This document shows positions 24,070 to 33,730 of a stretch of DNA of 64,000 nt, piece by piece. The stretch's first letter is position 1. Each line of letters begins with the position of its first letter. The stretch lies in the NCBI RefSeq assembly GCF_001761465.1, contig NZ_CP017479.1, positions 2,418,001 through 2,482,000 on the forward strand, read 5' to 3'. The stretch is from Flavobacterium gilvum. GTDB taxonomy: Bacteria; Bacteroidota; Bacteroidia; Flavobacteriales; Flavobacteriaceae. The translations under genes were made by a program, and so were the position numbers. The notes under the pieces are model-generated. The model did no database searches and had not been told where the DNA came from. It was given only the letters and a program-made list of their open reading frames with translations.

Positions 24070-26460
24070 CTAATTTCTCAAAGGTTTCCCTTTAGTCAAC
24101 ATATATTGAATACGTTCCAGAGTTTTTCTTTCGGTACAAAGAGATAAAAACGCCTCCCTTTCAATATCCAACAAATATTGTTCAGACACTAATGTTGATT
24201 CGGATAAATCGCCTCCAGCCATTACGTAAGCGAGTTTGTTGGCGATTTTTTTGTCGTGTTCGGAGATGTATTTTCCGGCTTGCATTTGGTCGGTTCCAAC
24301 TAAGAACATTCCCAAAGCCTGTTTCCCTAAAACTTTTATATCATTCCTTCTAATAGGTTGTGTATAACCTGCTTCGGCCATTAATAAAGCATGTTTTTTG
24401 GCTTCGGCAATTTGGCGGTCTTTATTCACAACGATAATATCTTTGCCATGTTGAAGAAGTCCGGAATCAAAAGCTTCGTAACCCGAAGTCGATACTTTTG
24501 CCATTGCGATTGTTAGGAAATATTCTTGAAGCACATTTAACTCCACATCGTTTTTACGGAATAAATCCGAAGCTCTTAAAGTCATTTCTTTAGAACCACC
24601 ACCGCCAGGAATTACCCCAACGCCAAACTCAACCAATCCCATATAGGTTTCTGCAGCAGCAACAATTTTGTCGGCGTGCAAACTCATTTCGCATCCACCT
24701 CCAAAAGTCATTCCGTGAGGCGCAACCACAACTGGAATTGAAGAATAACGAACGCGCATCATCGTGTCTTGGAACATTTTGATGGCCATATTCAATTCGT
24801 CGTATTCTTGCTCAACCGCCATCATGAAAATCATTCCGATATTGGCACCAACAGAGAAGTTCGCCGCTTGGTTTCCAATGACCAAACCTTGATATTCTTT
24901 TTCGGATAAATCAATAGCTTTATTGATGGCTTGAAGAACGTCGCCACCAATCGTATTCATTTTGGATTGGAACTCTAAATTCAAAATTCCGTCTCCTAAA
25001 TCTTGGATAATTGCACCGCTGTTGCTCCAAACTTTTTTGCTTTCGCGAATGTTGTTCAGAATAATGAATGCATCTTGTCCCGGAACTTTAGTCTGTGATT
25101 TAGTTGGAATATTGTAGAAATATGTAGCTCCTTCTTTTACAGTATAAAAACTGTCGCTTCCAGAAGCTAGCATTTCGTTTACCCAAGCAGCAGGCTCCAA
25201 ACCTTCAGCTTTCATAATTTCGATTCCGTTGGTAACACCAATGGCATCCCAGATTTCGAAAGGACCATTTTCCCATCCAAAACCAGCTTTCATGGCATCG
25301 TCTATTTTGTATAATTCGTCCGAGATTTCAGGAATACGGTTGGAAACATAAGCAAACATTCCAGCAAAACTCTTGCGGTAAAATTCGCCTGCTTTGTCTT
25401 TTCCTTTAACCAAAACCTTAAATCTGTTAATAGGTTTGTCTATGGTTTTAGTCAATTCTAATGTTGCAAACGAGGCTTTTTTTGCGGAGCGATATTCCAA
25501 AGTGTTTAAATCAAGGCTCAAAATTTCGTTCTCCACTTTTTTATAAAAACCTTGTTTGGTTTTGCTTCCCAACCATTTGTTTTCAACCATTTTACTGATA
25601 AAATCAGGAAGTTTGAACAATTCGTGTTGCTCGTCATTTGGGCAGTTTTCGTAGATTCCGTTGGCAACGTGTACCAAAGTATCCAACCCAACTACATCCA
25701 CAGTTCTGAAAGTAGCAGATTTTGGTCGACCAATAACCGGTCCCGTTAATTTATCAACTTCTTCAACAGTCAAGTCCAATTCCTTCACCAAGTGGAATAA
25801 ACTCTGAATTCCGTAAATTCCAATACGGTTTCCGATAAATGCAGGAGTGTCTTTGGCAACAACCGAAGTTTTGCCTAAAAATTTTTCACCGTATGTAGTT
25901 AAGAAATCCAAAACGTCAGTTGAAGTTTTCGGACCTGGAATAATTTCGAATAATTTTAAGTAACGCGCCGGATTAAAAAAGTGTGTTCCGCAGAAATGCA
26001 TTTGGAAATCTTCGCTGCGTCCTTCGCTCATAAAATGAATCGGAATACCAGAAGTGTTTGAAGTAACCAAAGTTCCCGGTTTGCGGAATTTCTCAATTTG
26101 CTCAAAAACCAGTTTTTTGATATCCAAACGCTCCACAACCACCTCGATAATCCAATCGACATTGGCAATTTTTGCCATATCATCTGTAGTGTTTCCAGTG
26201 GTGATTCGGCTTGCAAATTTTTGACTGTAAATAGGAGAGGGCTTCGATTTTAGAGAGTTGGTCAAATGCTCGTTTACTAAGCGGTTGCGAACAACTTTGC
26301 TTTCGAGCGTAAGTCCTTTTTGGGTTTCAGCCTCAGAAAGTTCGTTCGGAATAATATCCAAAAGCAAAACTTCGACTCCAATATTGGCAAAATGACAAGC
26401 AATTCCCGAACCCATAATTCCGGATCCTATTACTGCTACTTTTTTAATGGTGCGTTTCAT
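24070..26460 (-). CDS. fadN: 3-hydroxyacyl-CoA dehydrogenase / enoyl-CoA hydratase (FadN type)
   Basis: Bifunctional beta-oxidation enzyme, 796 aa, that hydrates 2-enoyl-CoA and oxidises 3-hydroxyacyl-CoA with NAD+. The N-terminal Rossmann motif is GSGIMGSGIACHFAN (residues 12-26) and the dehydrogenase domain goes on to about 300 (HFFNPARYLKLFEII holds the catalytic His). The hydratase/crotonase domain is C-terminal (GMTFGGGCEMSLHADKI and VEFGVGVIPGGGGSKEM). This order, dehydrogenase first, is opposite to E. coli FadB/FadJ and equal to Bacillus FadN (YusL, about 789 aa). With fadA and fadE downstream it repeats the Bacillus fadNAE order. Confidence 0.92.
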   Translation of the reverse strand: MKRTIKKVAVIGSGIMGSGIACHFANIGVEVLLLDIIPNELSEAETQKGLTLESKVVRNRLVNEHLTNSLKSKPSPIYSQKFASRITTGNTTDDMAKIANVDWIIEVVVERLDIKKLVFEQIEKFRKPGTLVTSNTSGIPIHFMSEGRSEDFQMHFCGTHFFNPARYLKLFEIIPGPKTSTDVLDFLTTYGEKFLGKTSVVAKDTPAFIGNRIGIYGIQSLFHLVKELDLTVEEVDKLTGPVIGRPKSATFRTVDVVGLDTLVHVANGIYENCPNDEQHELFKLPDFISKMVENKWLGSKTKQGFYKKVENEILSLDLNTLEYRSAKKASFATLELTKTIDKPINRFKVLVKGKDKAGEFYRKSFAGMFAYVSNRIPEISDELYKIDDAMKAGFGWENGPFEIWDAIGVTNGIEIMKAEGLEPAAWVNEMLASGSDSFYTVKEGATYFYNIPTKSQTKVPGQDAFIILNNIRESKKVWSNSGAIIQDLGDGILNLEFQSKMNTIGGDVLQAINKAIDLSEKEYQGLVIGNQAANFSVGANIGMIFMMAVEQEYDELNMAIKMFQDTMMRVRYSSIPVVVAPHGMTFGGGCEMSLHADKIVAAAETYMGLVEFGVGVIPGGGGSKEMTLRASDLFRKNDVELNVLQEYFLTIAMAKVSTSGYEAFDSGLLQHGKDIIVVNKDRQIAEAKKHALLMAEAGYTQPIRRNDIKVLGKQALGMFLVGTDQMQAGKYISEHDKKIANKLAYVMAGGDLSESTLVSEQYLLDIEREAFLSLCTERKTLERIQYMLTKGKPLRN

Positions 26461-26493
26461 ACTTAGGTGCTATTTTTTTATTGAATATGCTAT

Positions 26494-26520
26494 GCTTCGC
26501 CAGTTCGCTTTCGCTCGGGT
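26494..26520. repeat. Dispersed motif GCTTCGCCAGTTCGCTTTCG, copy 2
   Basis: The 27-mer GCTTCGCCAGTTCGCTTTCG plus CTCGGGT recurs at 18110-18136 (two mismatches) and, inverted, at 55964-55990 (two mismatches). It is GC-rich and here lies between marR and fadN. Confidence 0.8.
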
Positions 26521-26555
26521 CGCCTTTCTTTATTAGTTTTTAATGATTTTGAATC

Positions 26556-27020
26556 TTAGCGATCTTCATCATTATTATTATCAGATTGAGTAAAAATGTT
26601 TTTATTCAGAATTAGCTCGTTGATGACTTCAGCTACTTCAATGAAATGGTTTATTTTTTCTTCCGAAATATTTTTTCTAACGGATTCGTTAAACTTTAAA
26701 ACCGTATTCTTGGAAAGTTCTCTTTTTTCCTTGCCAAAATCGGTCAGGTAAATCAAAACTCCTCTACCGTCTTCAGGATTTTTCTTCCGAATAATCAGGC
26801 CTTTTTCCTCCATTGATTTTAAGGTTCTCGTCAAACTGGTGGCTTCCATTCCCATTCTTGGCCCCAATGCTGTCGAAGGTGTTCCTTCTTCTCTGTCAAT
26901 GCTCAATAAGGCAAATCCAGTAGCCATTGTGGCGTCATATTTGTTGGCCTCTTCATTGTACATTCTGGACACGGCCTGCCAGGTTGCCCTTAGGATATAA
27001 TCAATTGTTTTGTCTTTCAT
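26556..27020 (-). CDS. MarR-family transcriptional regulator of the fad operon
   Basis: Winged-helix DNA-binding repressor of 154 aa. The core is visible: LSIDREEGTPSTALGPRMGM, then the recognition helix ATSLTRTLKSMEEKGLIIRK and the wing PEDGRGVLIYLTDFGKEK, with dimerisation helices at both ends. MarR proteins bind palindromes and are released by small phenolic or acyl ligands; an acyl-CoA ligand is plausible here but not shown. It is the first gene of the marR-fadN-fadA-fadE run, and a 26 bp perfect palindrome lies 33 bp upstream of its start, over the promoter, which suggests autorepression. Confidence 0.88.
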   Translation of the reverse strand: MKDKTIDYILRATWQAVSRMYNEEANKYDATMATGFALLSIDREEGTPSTALGPRMGMEATSLTRTLKSMEEKGLIIRKKNPEDGRGVLIYLTDFGKEKRELSKNTVLKFNESVRKNISEEKINHFIEVAEVINELILNKNIFTQSDNNNDEDR

Positions 27021-27038
27021 AAGCTACTATATCGATTT

Positions 27039-27046
27039 CAAAAGTA
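27039..27046 (-). promoter_or_regulatory. Promoter -7 element of marR-fad operon
   Basis: On the minus strand the bases read TACTTTTG, a match to the Bacteroidota -7 consensus TAnnTTTG, 18 bp before the start codon. There is no good -33 TTTG, because the palindrome at 27053-27078 occupies the spacer and -33 region. Confidence 0.55.
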
Positions 27047-27052
27047 TTAAAA

Positions 27053-27078
27053 ATTTTATTATGCATGCATAATAAAAT
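27053..27078. promoter_or_regulatory. 26 bp perfect palindrome, candidate MarR operator 1
   Basis: The core is ATTATGCATGCATAAT extended by five bases on each side to a 26 bp perfect palindrome. Symmetric AT-rich sites of this size are typical for MarR dimers. It lies just upstream of the predicted marR -7 element, where a bound dimer would block RNA polymerase. Confidence 0.75.
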
Positions 27079-27113
27079 GAATTTTTTTAATTCATTTTAT
27101 AAATATAAATAAA

Positions 27114-27137
27114 AAACTCCTTCAAAATAAGGAGTTT
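27114..27137 (-). terminator. Hairpin with T run between the two palindromes
   Basis: A 9 bp stem AAACTCCTT / AAGGAGTTT with a short loop, followed on the minus strand by TTTATTTATATTT. It looks like a minus-strand terminator, but no gene on that strand ends here: fadD has its own terminator at 27421. It might act as an attenuator in a leader of the marR transcript. Confidence 0.55.
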
Positions 27138-27144
27138 GATTACT

Positions 27145-27160
27145 ATTATGCATGCGTAAT
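27145..27160. promoter_or_regulatory. Candidate MarR operator 2
   Basis: ATTATGCATGCGTAAT differs from operator 1's core by one base. The two centres are 87 bp apart, about eight helical turns, which would place bound dimers on nearly the same face. Confidence 0.6.
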
Positions 27161-27420
27161 ATATTTTTGTTTTTAGGAGGAAGTTTTTTTTAGGTTTAAA
27201 AATTTGTTTGAAGCAAAACAGGAAATATCCTTTTCCTTTGCGCCTCTAGCGAGAGAATGATTCAGATAAATTTTTTGCTTTAAACGTTGAATCAAGTGAA
27301 GTTAATACCGTTTGTTTTTTCAAAATAGTCCAATAAAATTTTGAATAAATGAATATATCTCGTCCCAAAAGACTATTAAGATAATTCAAAAGGTTTAAGA
27401 GAATTTTAAATACAAAAAAA
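27161..27420. other. Gene-free region between fadD terminator and marR control region
   Basis: AT-rich, no ORF of note on either strand and no repeat seen. It may hold the far-upstream leader of the marR transcript. Confidence 0.4.
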
Positions 27421-27446
27421 AAGTCCCGACATGGTTGTCAGGACTT
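27421..27446 (-). terminator. Rho-independent terminator after fadD
   Basis: Stem AAGTCC-C-GACA / TGTC-A-GGACTT with one mismatch, followed on the minus strand by a run of nine T, 23 bp past the fadD stop. Confidence 0.8.
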
Positions 27447-27468
27447 TGGTGTGAATTCCAAGGAAATA

Positions 27469-29250
27469 TTACAGCGAATGTCCGTAAATTTCTTCATAAA
27501 GATTTTTGTATATTCCCAATATGATTTTTCGGCGTAGTTTCAGAGTTGGGGTAAGATGCCCGCCGTTTATTGACCATACATCTGGTGTTAATTCGAAACG
27601 CTTTACTTGTTCCCAATTTCCAAATTTTTTATTCAAAGTTTCCACCTCCAGTTTGATTCTTTCAATCACTTTCGGGTTGGAAACAATCTCTTGATTAGTT
27701 GCTCCTAATTGTATGGAATGTAATTTTGCCCATTCTTTTACAAAATCAAAATTGGGCTGGATAAAGGCACCAGGCATTTTTTCTCCATCACCAATAACCA
27801 TTATTTGCTCAATAAAGCGAGACTGTTTCATGGTGTTTTCGATGATTTGTGGCGCAATATATTTTCCTCCTGAGGTTTTAAACATTTCTTTTTTGCGGTC
27901 GGTAATGGTCAGGAATCCTTCATTATCGATATTACCAATGTCTCCGGTATGAAAATAGCCGTCGATGATAGCTTCGGCTGTTTTTTCTGGATCTTTATAA
28001 TAGCCCATCATAACATTGGAACCTTTGCAGAGAATTTCTCCGTCTTCGGCTATTTTTACTTCGACATTATCGATTACTTTTCCAACGGTTCCTACTTTAA
28101 AGCCTCTGTTTCTCATGTCGTTTACCGAGATAACCGGAGAAGTTTCGCTTAATCCGTAACCTTCAATAACAGGGATTTCGGCTGCAGCAAAAACACGTGC
28201 CAATCTTTTTTGTAAAGCGGCACTCCCGGAAACCATAAGGTCTAAATTGCCTCCCAAACCTTCTTTCCATTTGCTGAAAATCAATTTACGGGCAATTTTT
28301 AATTGGAACTCATACCAAGCTCCATTGGCTCCGTAGGGTTCATAGCGAAGTCCTAAATTAATAGCCCAAAAGAAAAGCATTTTTTTAATTCCTTTTAGTT
28401 CGCTTCCTTTTGCAAAAATACTATCGTATACTTTTTCTAGAAGTCTTGGTACGGCAGTGATAACAGTTGGTTTTACTTCTTTTGTGTTAACGCTGATTTT
28501 GTCTATAGATTCACCAAAATAGACGGAAACGCCATAATATTGGTACAAATACAAAATCATTCTTTCGAAAATATGGCAGATAGGAAGAAAACTCAATGCA
28601 ACGCTTTTTCCAGCTTCAAAAGGAATTCTGGGCGCACTATTAATTACGTTTGAAACCACATTTTTATGCGATAGCATGACGCCTTTTGGTCTTCCCGTAG
28701 TCCCAGATGTATAAATGATAGTGGCTAAATCTTCTGCTTTTACATTGTTTTTTCTTTCTTCAACATCATTCTGGTTGCTTTTGTCTTCTCCCAGTTTCAG
28801 TAGCTCCTTCCAATTTTTGCATCCTTCTATTTCATTGAATGAAAAAACCTCTTTTAGGGAAGGGACATTGGACTTGATGTTGTTTACTTTTGCCAGCACT
28901 TCAATATCCGAAACAAATACATAAATAGATTCAGAATGATTTAGAATGTATTCATAATCTTCCTGCGCGATAGTTGGATATATTGGAACGTTTTGTGCAC
29001 CGGTTTGCAAAATCCCGATATCCATAATATTCCATTCGGTTCTGTTGTTGCTGGAAATGATAGCAATTTTATCATCTTTTTGTATGCCCATTCTAAGCAA
29101 TGCTCTCGAAATCGCATTGGCTTTGTCAATATATTCCTGAGTTGAGGTTTTCTCCCAAACACCATTCTGCTTTGTTACCAAAGCATCCGGTTTGTTGAAT
29201 TTTTCCAGCTGATAGTATGGGAAATCAAAGAGACGGGTAATCGTTATCAT
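27469..29250 (-). CDS. fadD: Long-chain fatty acid-CoA ligase (AMP-forming)
   Basis: Activates fatty acids to acyl-CoA with ATP, the entry step to beta-oxidation. It is 593 aa. The phosphate-binding P-loop motif is TIIYTSGTTGRPKGVML (near residue 172), followed by the adenylate motif IEGYGLSETSP, the GYFHTGDIG hinge and the DRKKEMFKTSGGKYIAP Lys region. It resembles the large acyl-CoA synthetase type common in Bacteroidota. It lies just upstream of marR on the same strand but has its own terminator, so the regulator may or may not control it. Confidence 0.9.
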   Translation of the reverse strand: MITITRLFDFPYYQLEKFNKPDALVTKQNGVWEKTSTQEYIDKANAISRALLRMGIQKDDKIAIISSNNRTEWNIMDIGILQTGAQNVPIYPTIAQEDYEYILNHSESIYVFVSDIEVLAKVNNIKSNVPSLKEVFSFNEIEGCKNWKELLKLGEDKSNQNDVEERKNNVKAEDLATIIYTSGTTGRPKGVMLSHKNVVSNVINSAPRIPFEAGKSVALSFLPICHIFERMILYLYQYYGVSVYFGESIDKISVNTKEVKPTVITAVPRLLEKVYDSIFAKGSELKGIKKMLFFWAINLGLRYEPYGANGAWYEFQLKIARKLIFSKWKEGLGGNLDLMVSGSAALQKRLARVFAAAEIPVIEGYGLSETSPVISVNDMRNRGFKVGTVGKVIDNVEVKIAEDGEILCKGSNVMMGYYKDPEKTAEAIIDGYFHTGDIGNIDNEGFLTITDRKKEMFKTSGGKYIAPQIIENTMKQSRFIEQIMVIGDGEKMPGAFIQPNFDFVKEWAKLHSIQLGATNQEIVSNPKVIERIKLEVETLNKKFGNWEQVKRFELTPDVWSINGGHLTPTLKLRRKIILGIYKNLYEEIYGHSL

Positions 29251-29405
29251 TGTAATGATGATTTAATTTTTATCGCAAATTAAATAAAAATTAATAATAA
29301 ATTTTATTTTGCAATGATTAATTGAATCCCTTATAATTATTAAGGTGATAATCAATGAAATCGATTTCTTTTAATGTTGGTTATTAACTTATTGCCAAAC
29401 AAAAA

Positions 29406-29852
29406 TTAATCCTCAATATACTCTTTTACACGTTCGCCGGCAATGAACATTTTTCTTTTATTATAATGAATTGAAAAGGATTGTACTATCCAATTGTTTC
29501 CATCATCGGCTTTTGATTTGGCAGAACCAGTTACTCTGTACCATAAGGAATACGAGGCACTATTAAAACCTTCTTTGAAAATAGGTACTCCAGATTGTGA
29601 GCATTCGATACCCCAAACGATGTTTTCTTTGACAAGATCTTCGTTTTGCATCATTCCTGTTCCGTCAGAATTCAGGATTGTCAGAGGTTCGGTTTTATTT
29701 ACGTAGTTATAAATACCTGTAATGGGATAGCCAATAACGTTTGCAATATAATGGTCTTTGTCGTTGTCTTTGATCTTGGTAATTTTTAATTGAGCATAGG
29801 AATGTGTTGCACTTACTGCAAGTGCTGCAATCAGGAAAGTAATTTTTTTCAT
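29406..29852 (-). CDS. Hypothetical exported protein
   Basis: Protein of 148 aa with a signal peptide (FLIAALAVSATHSYA, cleavage before QLKITK at residue 22). The mature part is beta-rich (KDHYIANVIGYPITGIYNYV, SYSLWYRVTG, WIVQSFSIHYNKRKMF) and ends with charged residues. No family is recognised and no conserved catalytic pattern is seen. It stands alone between fadD and purL, on the same strand, with 153-217 bp on each side, so it probably has its own promoter. Confidence 0.6.
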   Translation of the reverse strand: MKKITFLIAALAVSATHSYAQLKITKIKDNDKDHYIANVIGYPITGIYNYVNKTEPLTILNSDGTGMMQNEDLVKENIVWGIECSQSGVPIFKEGFNSASYSLWYRVTGSAKSKADDGNNWIVQSFSIHYNKRKMFIAGERVKEYIED

Positions 29853-30002
29853 GGATGTAGGTTTAATTAAAAGTCGAAAAAGTAAGGGGGCGCTTTTTGG
29901 ACTAGGGGTTTTATTTTTTAGGCGAATATACTAACGGGAATTCGGAAATAAAACTACAAATGGTTATTTGTATAAAATTAAAATCCTTTTAAAAAAAACA
30001 AA

Positions 30003-30038
30003 TAAAAAAACCCGTCTCCAAAAATAAGAGACGGGTTG
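30003..30038 (-). terminator. Rho-independent terminator after purL
   Basis: A strong stem AACCCGTCTC / GAGACGGGTT with an 8-10 base loop and a run of seven T on the minus strand, 33 bp past the purL stop. Confidence 0.85.
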
Positions 30039-30070
30039 TAATTGAAAATAGAACTTTAATTGCTAAAGTC

Positions 30071-33000
30071 TTATTTATTAGTATTGTCAATCCATTTTTT
30101 TGCATTAACAAAAGCTTCATGCCAAGGCGTTACCTCGTCATTTCTGTCTTTTGGATAATTTGCCCAGTTCCATTGGAAAGTAGAACGCTCGATATGTGGC
30201 ATCATAACCAAGTGACGACCTGTTTTGTCACACATCATCGCTGTGTTGTAAGCCGATCCATTTGGATTTGCAGGATATCCTTCATAACCATATTTTCCAA
30301 CGATATTGTATTGGTCTTCTGCGTATGGCAAATTGAATTTTCCTTCACCATGCGAAACCCAAACTCCAAGAGTACTTCCTGCCAAAGTCGATAACATTAC
30401 CGATTTGTTTTCCTGAATTTTTACGGAAGTGAAAATACTTTCGTGCTTGTGACTGTCGTTATGAAGCATTTTTCCGTGAACTTCATGCTCAGGGTTAATT
30501 ACTTCCAATTCCATGAATAACTGACAACCGTTGCAAATTCCAACAGATAAAGTGTCTTCTCTTTTGAAGAAGTTTTTCAAAGCGGTATTCGCTTTTTCGT
30601 TGTATTTGAACGCTCCGGCCCAACCTTTTGCTGAACCCAAAACATCCGAATTGGAGAATCCTCCAACAGCTCCGATGAACTGAATATCTTCCAACGTTTC
30701 GCGTCCCGAAATCAAATCGGTCATGTGAACGTCTTTTACATCAAATCCTGCCAAGAACATCGCATTTGCCATTTCACGCTCAGAATTACTTCCTTTTTCA
30801 CGTATAATTGCTGCTTTTGGTCTTGGTTTTGAACTGTCAATTACAGGTTTTTTTCCTGTAAAATGAGTTGGGAAATTATAGTTTAATACTTGATTTTTAT
30901 AATTGTCAAAACGAGCCTGAGCTGTTCCATTTTTGGATTGTTTTTGGTCTAAAAGGAATGAAGTCTTGAACCAAATATCTCTGTATTTGTTGATATCCAA
31001 TTTGCATGGGCCAAAGTCCAAAGTCGGTTCGCTAGTTGCATTTCCTAATTTATAGAAAGAAATTCCATTTGCATTTAATTTAGCTTCAACAATTTCATCT
31101 GAATCCGCTTGGAAAACGACAGCTATGTTTTCGGAAAAAAGATATTTGATAATGTCTTTTTCTTCAAAAACAGAGAAATCAATTTTGGCTCCCAAATTCA
31201 CATCGGCGAAACACATTTCCAATAAAGTAGTAATCAAACCACCGCTTCCGATATCATGTCCTGCCAAAATTTGATTGTCTAAAATCAATTCTTGAAGCGT
31301 GTTGAAAGCATTCTTAAAAAAAGCTGTGTCTTTGATTGTTGGCACATCGTTTCCGATAACATTCAGTGTTTGTGCGAATGAAGAACCTCCCAATTTGAAG
31401 TCATCTTGGGATAAGTTAATATAATAGATAGAACCGCCGTCTTTTTGTAAAACTGGCTCAACAACTTTTCTAATATCAATACAATTTCCTCCAGCCGAAA
31501 TAATAACCGTTCCTGGGGCAATTACTTCGTCGTTTGGATATTTTTGTTTCATCGAAAGCGAATCCTTTCCAGTCGGAATATTGATTCCTAATTCGATTGC
31601 AAAATCCGAACAACTTTTTACAGCAGCATACAAACGTGCGTCTTCACCTTCGTTTTTACAAGCCCACATCCAGTTGGCGGACAATGAAATTCCTTTCAAT
31701 CCGTCTTTAATCGGAGCCCAAACAATATTGGATAATGATTCTGCAATTGCTGTTCTTGTTCCAGCAACAGGGTCAATCAAAGAGGCAATAGGAGAGTGCC
31801 CAATTGAGGTTGCAATTCCTTCTTTTCCTTGGTAATCCAAAGCCATAACACCACAATTGTTCAAAGGCAATTGTAATGGTCCCGCACATTGTTGTTTGGC
31901 TACTTTTCCGCCTACACAACGATCCACTTTATTGGTTAGCCAGTCTTTAGAAGCTACGGCTTCCAATTGTAAAACTTGCTCTAAATATGTAGCGATGTTT
32001 TTTACGTTGTATTCTAATCCTGCATAATTGTAAGTAACAGTATTGTCCGTCATTACTGTTTTTGGAGAACTTCCAAAGAAATCTTCCAAAGCATAATCCA
32101 TAGGTTTTAAACCTGTTTTTTTAGATTCGAAAGTAAAACGGTGGTCGCCAGTTACGTCACCAACTTGATACATTGGAGAACGCTCTCTGTCGGCAATTCT
32201 TTGTAAGGTGTCAATGTCTTTTTTACCAATAACCAATCCCATTCTTTCTTGGGATTCGTTACCAATGATTTCTTTTGCGGAAAGCGTTGGGTCGCCCACA
32301 GGCAATTTGTCCAAATCAATCAAACCTCCAGTTTCTTCCACCAATTCCGATAGACAGTTTAAGTGTCCGCCCGCACCGTGATCGTGTATAGAAACGATTG
32401 GGTTATTGTCACTTTCTACCAAACCACGAATGGCGTTGGCAGCGCGTTTTTGCATTTCAGGATTCGAACGTTGGATTGCGTTTAATTCAATTCCAGAACC
32501 AAAAGCTCCTGTATCTGCTGAGGAAACCGCAGCTCCACCCATCCCGATTCTATAATTTTCTCCGCCAAGGATAACGATTTTGTCTCCTTCTTGCGGTTTT
32601 TGTTTAATGGCTTGGTCTAATTTTCCGTAACCAATTCCACCCGCTTGCATGATTACTTTGTCGTAACCAATTTTGCGGTTGTTTTCTTCGTGTTCGAAAG
32701 TTAAAACAGAACCCGTGATAAGCGGTTGACCAAATTTATTTCCAAAATCTGAAGCTCCGTTTGAAGCTTTAATTAAGATATCCATTGGAGTTTGGTACAA
32801 CCATTTTCTTTCGGTTACTGCATTTTCCCAAGGTCTATCTTGTTCCAAACGGGAATAGGAAGTCATATAAACTGCAGTTCCTGCCATTGGCAACGAACCT
32901 TGTCCTCCAGCCAAACGGTCACGAATTTCTCCTCCCGATCCGGTTGCAGCTCCATTGAAAGGCTCTACGGTGGTTGGGAAATTATGTGTTTCTGCTTTTA

Positions 33001-33730
33001 AAGAGATAACCGAATCAAATTCTTTTATTTCGTAAAAATCAGGTTTGTCGGCAGTTTTTGGTGCAAATTGCTGTACTCTTGGCCCTTTTAGAAAAGCGAC
33101 ATTGTCTTTGTATGCCGAAACGATATCGTTTGGATTTTCCTGAGATGTTTTCTTGATTAATTTAAAAAGAGAGGTTTCTTTTTCTTCTCCGTCAATAACA
33201 AAAGTTCCGTTGAAAATCTTGTGGCGACAGTGTTCTGAATTGGCTTGTGAAAAAGCAAAAATTTCTGAATCCGTTAATTTTCTACCTAATTTGGTTGAAA
33301 GATTATCTAAATATTCTACTTCTTCCGGACTTAAAGCCAAACCTTCGGATTGGTTATAAGCTGCTATATCTTCAATATTTAAAATAGCTTCGGGTTGAAT
33401 ATGAATCGTGAAAATATTCTGATTCAATTCGGTGTATTTTTGCGAAAGCATCGGGTCGAAATCATTGAAATCGGCTGATACTTTCTGAAATTCTTCAATG
33501 CGAATGATTCCCAAAATTCCCATGTTTTGAGTGATTTCTACAGCATTGGTGCTCCAAGGCGTAATCATTGTGGCGCGAGGACCAACAAAAAAATCCGACA
33601 ATGCGGATTTCTCTATTTTATTTGCGTCGGCAAAAAGCCAGTTGAGTTTTGAAATGTCTTGAGCCGAAATTTCGTTTTGAGTTTGTACTGCAAAAACGGT
33701 GTTGCTTTGGTTTTCAAAGAAATGAATCAT
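30071..33730 (-). CDS. purL: Phosphoribosylformylglycinamidine synthase, one-piece form
   Basis: Fourth step of purine synthesis: FGAR + glutamine + ATP to FGAM. It is 1219 aa, so it is the large type that fuses synthetase and glutaminase. The N-terminal linker region is followed by the synthetase half (KAETHNFPTTVEPFNGAATG near 245, with GGEIRD), the second AIRS-like half, and the C-terminal class I glutaminase with nucleophile Cys in VGICNGCQLF (near 1075) and His/Glu in PHIERSTFQWNWANYP. A good Bacteroidota promoter lies 34-65 bp upstream. The small sister PurS is not needed with this form. Confidence 0.96.
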   Translation of the reverse strand: MIHFFENQSNTVFAVQTQNEISAQDISKLNWLFADANKIEKSALSDFFVGPRATMITPWSTNAVEITQNMGILGIIRIEEFQKVSADFNDFDPMLSQKYTELNQNIFTIHIQPEAILNIEDIAAYNQSEGLALSPEEVEYLDNLSTKLGRKLTDSEIFAFSQANSEHCRHKIFNGTFVIDGEEKETSLFKLIKKTSQENPNDIVSAYKDNVAFLKGPRVQQFAPKTADKPDFYEIKEFDSVISLKAETHNFPTTVEPFNGAATGSGGEIRDRLAGGQGSLPMAGTAVYMTSYSRLEQDRPWENAVTERKWLYQTPMDILIKASNGASDFGNKFGQPLITGSVLTFEHEENNRKIGYDKVIMQAGGIGYGKLDQAIKQKPQEGDKIVILGGENYRIGMGGAAVSSADTGAFGSGIELNAIQRSNPEMQKRAANAIRGLVESDNNPIVSIHDHGAGGHLNCLSELVEETGGLIDLDKLPVGDPTLSAKEIIGNESQERMGLVIGKKDIDTLQRIADRERSPMYQVGDVTGDHRFTFESKKTGLKPMDYALEDFFGSSPKTVMTDNTVTYNYAGLEYNVKNIATYLEQVLQLEAVASKDWLTNKVDRCVGGKVAKQQCAGPLQLPLNNCGVMALDYQGKEGIATSIGHSPIASLIDPVAGTRTAIAESLSNIVWAPIKDGLKGISLSANWMWACKNEGEDARLYAAVKSCSDFAIELGINIPTGKDSLSMKQKYPNDEVIAPGTVIISAGGNCIDIRKVVEPVLQKDGGSIYYINLSQDDFKLGGSSFAQTLNVIGNDVPTIKDTAFFKNAFNTLQELILDNQILAGHDIGSGGLITTLLEMCFADVNLGAKIDFSVFEEKDIIKYLFSENIAVVFQADSDEIVEAKLNANGISFYKLGNATSEPTLDFGPCKLDINKYRDIWFKTSFLLDQKQSKNGTAQARFDNYKNQVLNYNFPTHFTGKKPVIDSSKPRPKAAIIREKGSNSEREMANAMFLAGFDVKDVHMTDLISGRETLEDIQFIGAVGGFSNSDVLGSAKGWAGAFKYNEKANTALKNFFKREDTLSVGICNGCQLFMELEVINPEHEVHGKMLHNDSHKHESIFTSVKIQENKSVMLSTLAGSTLGVWVSHGEGKFNLPYAEDQYNIVGKYGYEGYPANPNGSAYNTAMMCDKTGRHLVMMPHIERSTFQWNWANYPKDRNDEVTPWHEAFVNAKKWIDNTNK

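Noticed and set aside
27135..27169. Plus-strand promoter TTTG-N23-TATTTTTG over MarR operator 2
   Set aside because: It fits the consensus loosely, but no plus-strand gene follows for over 6 kb; probably AT-rich chance.
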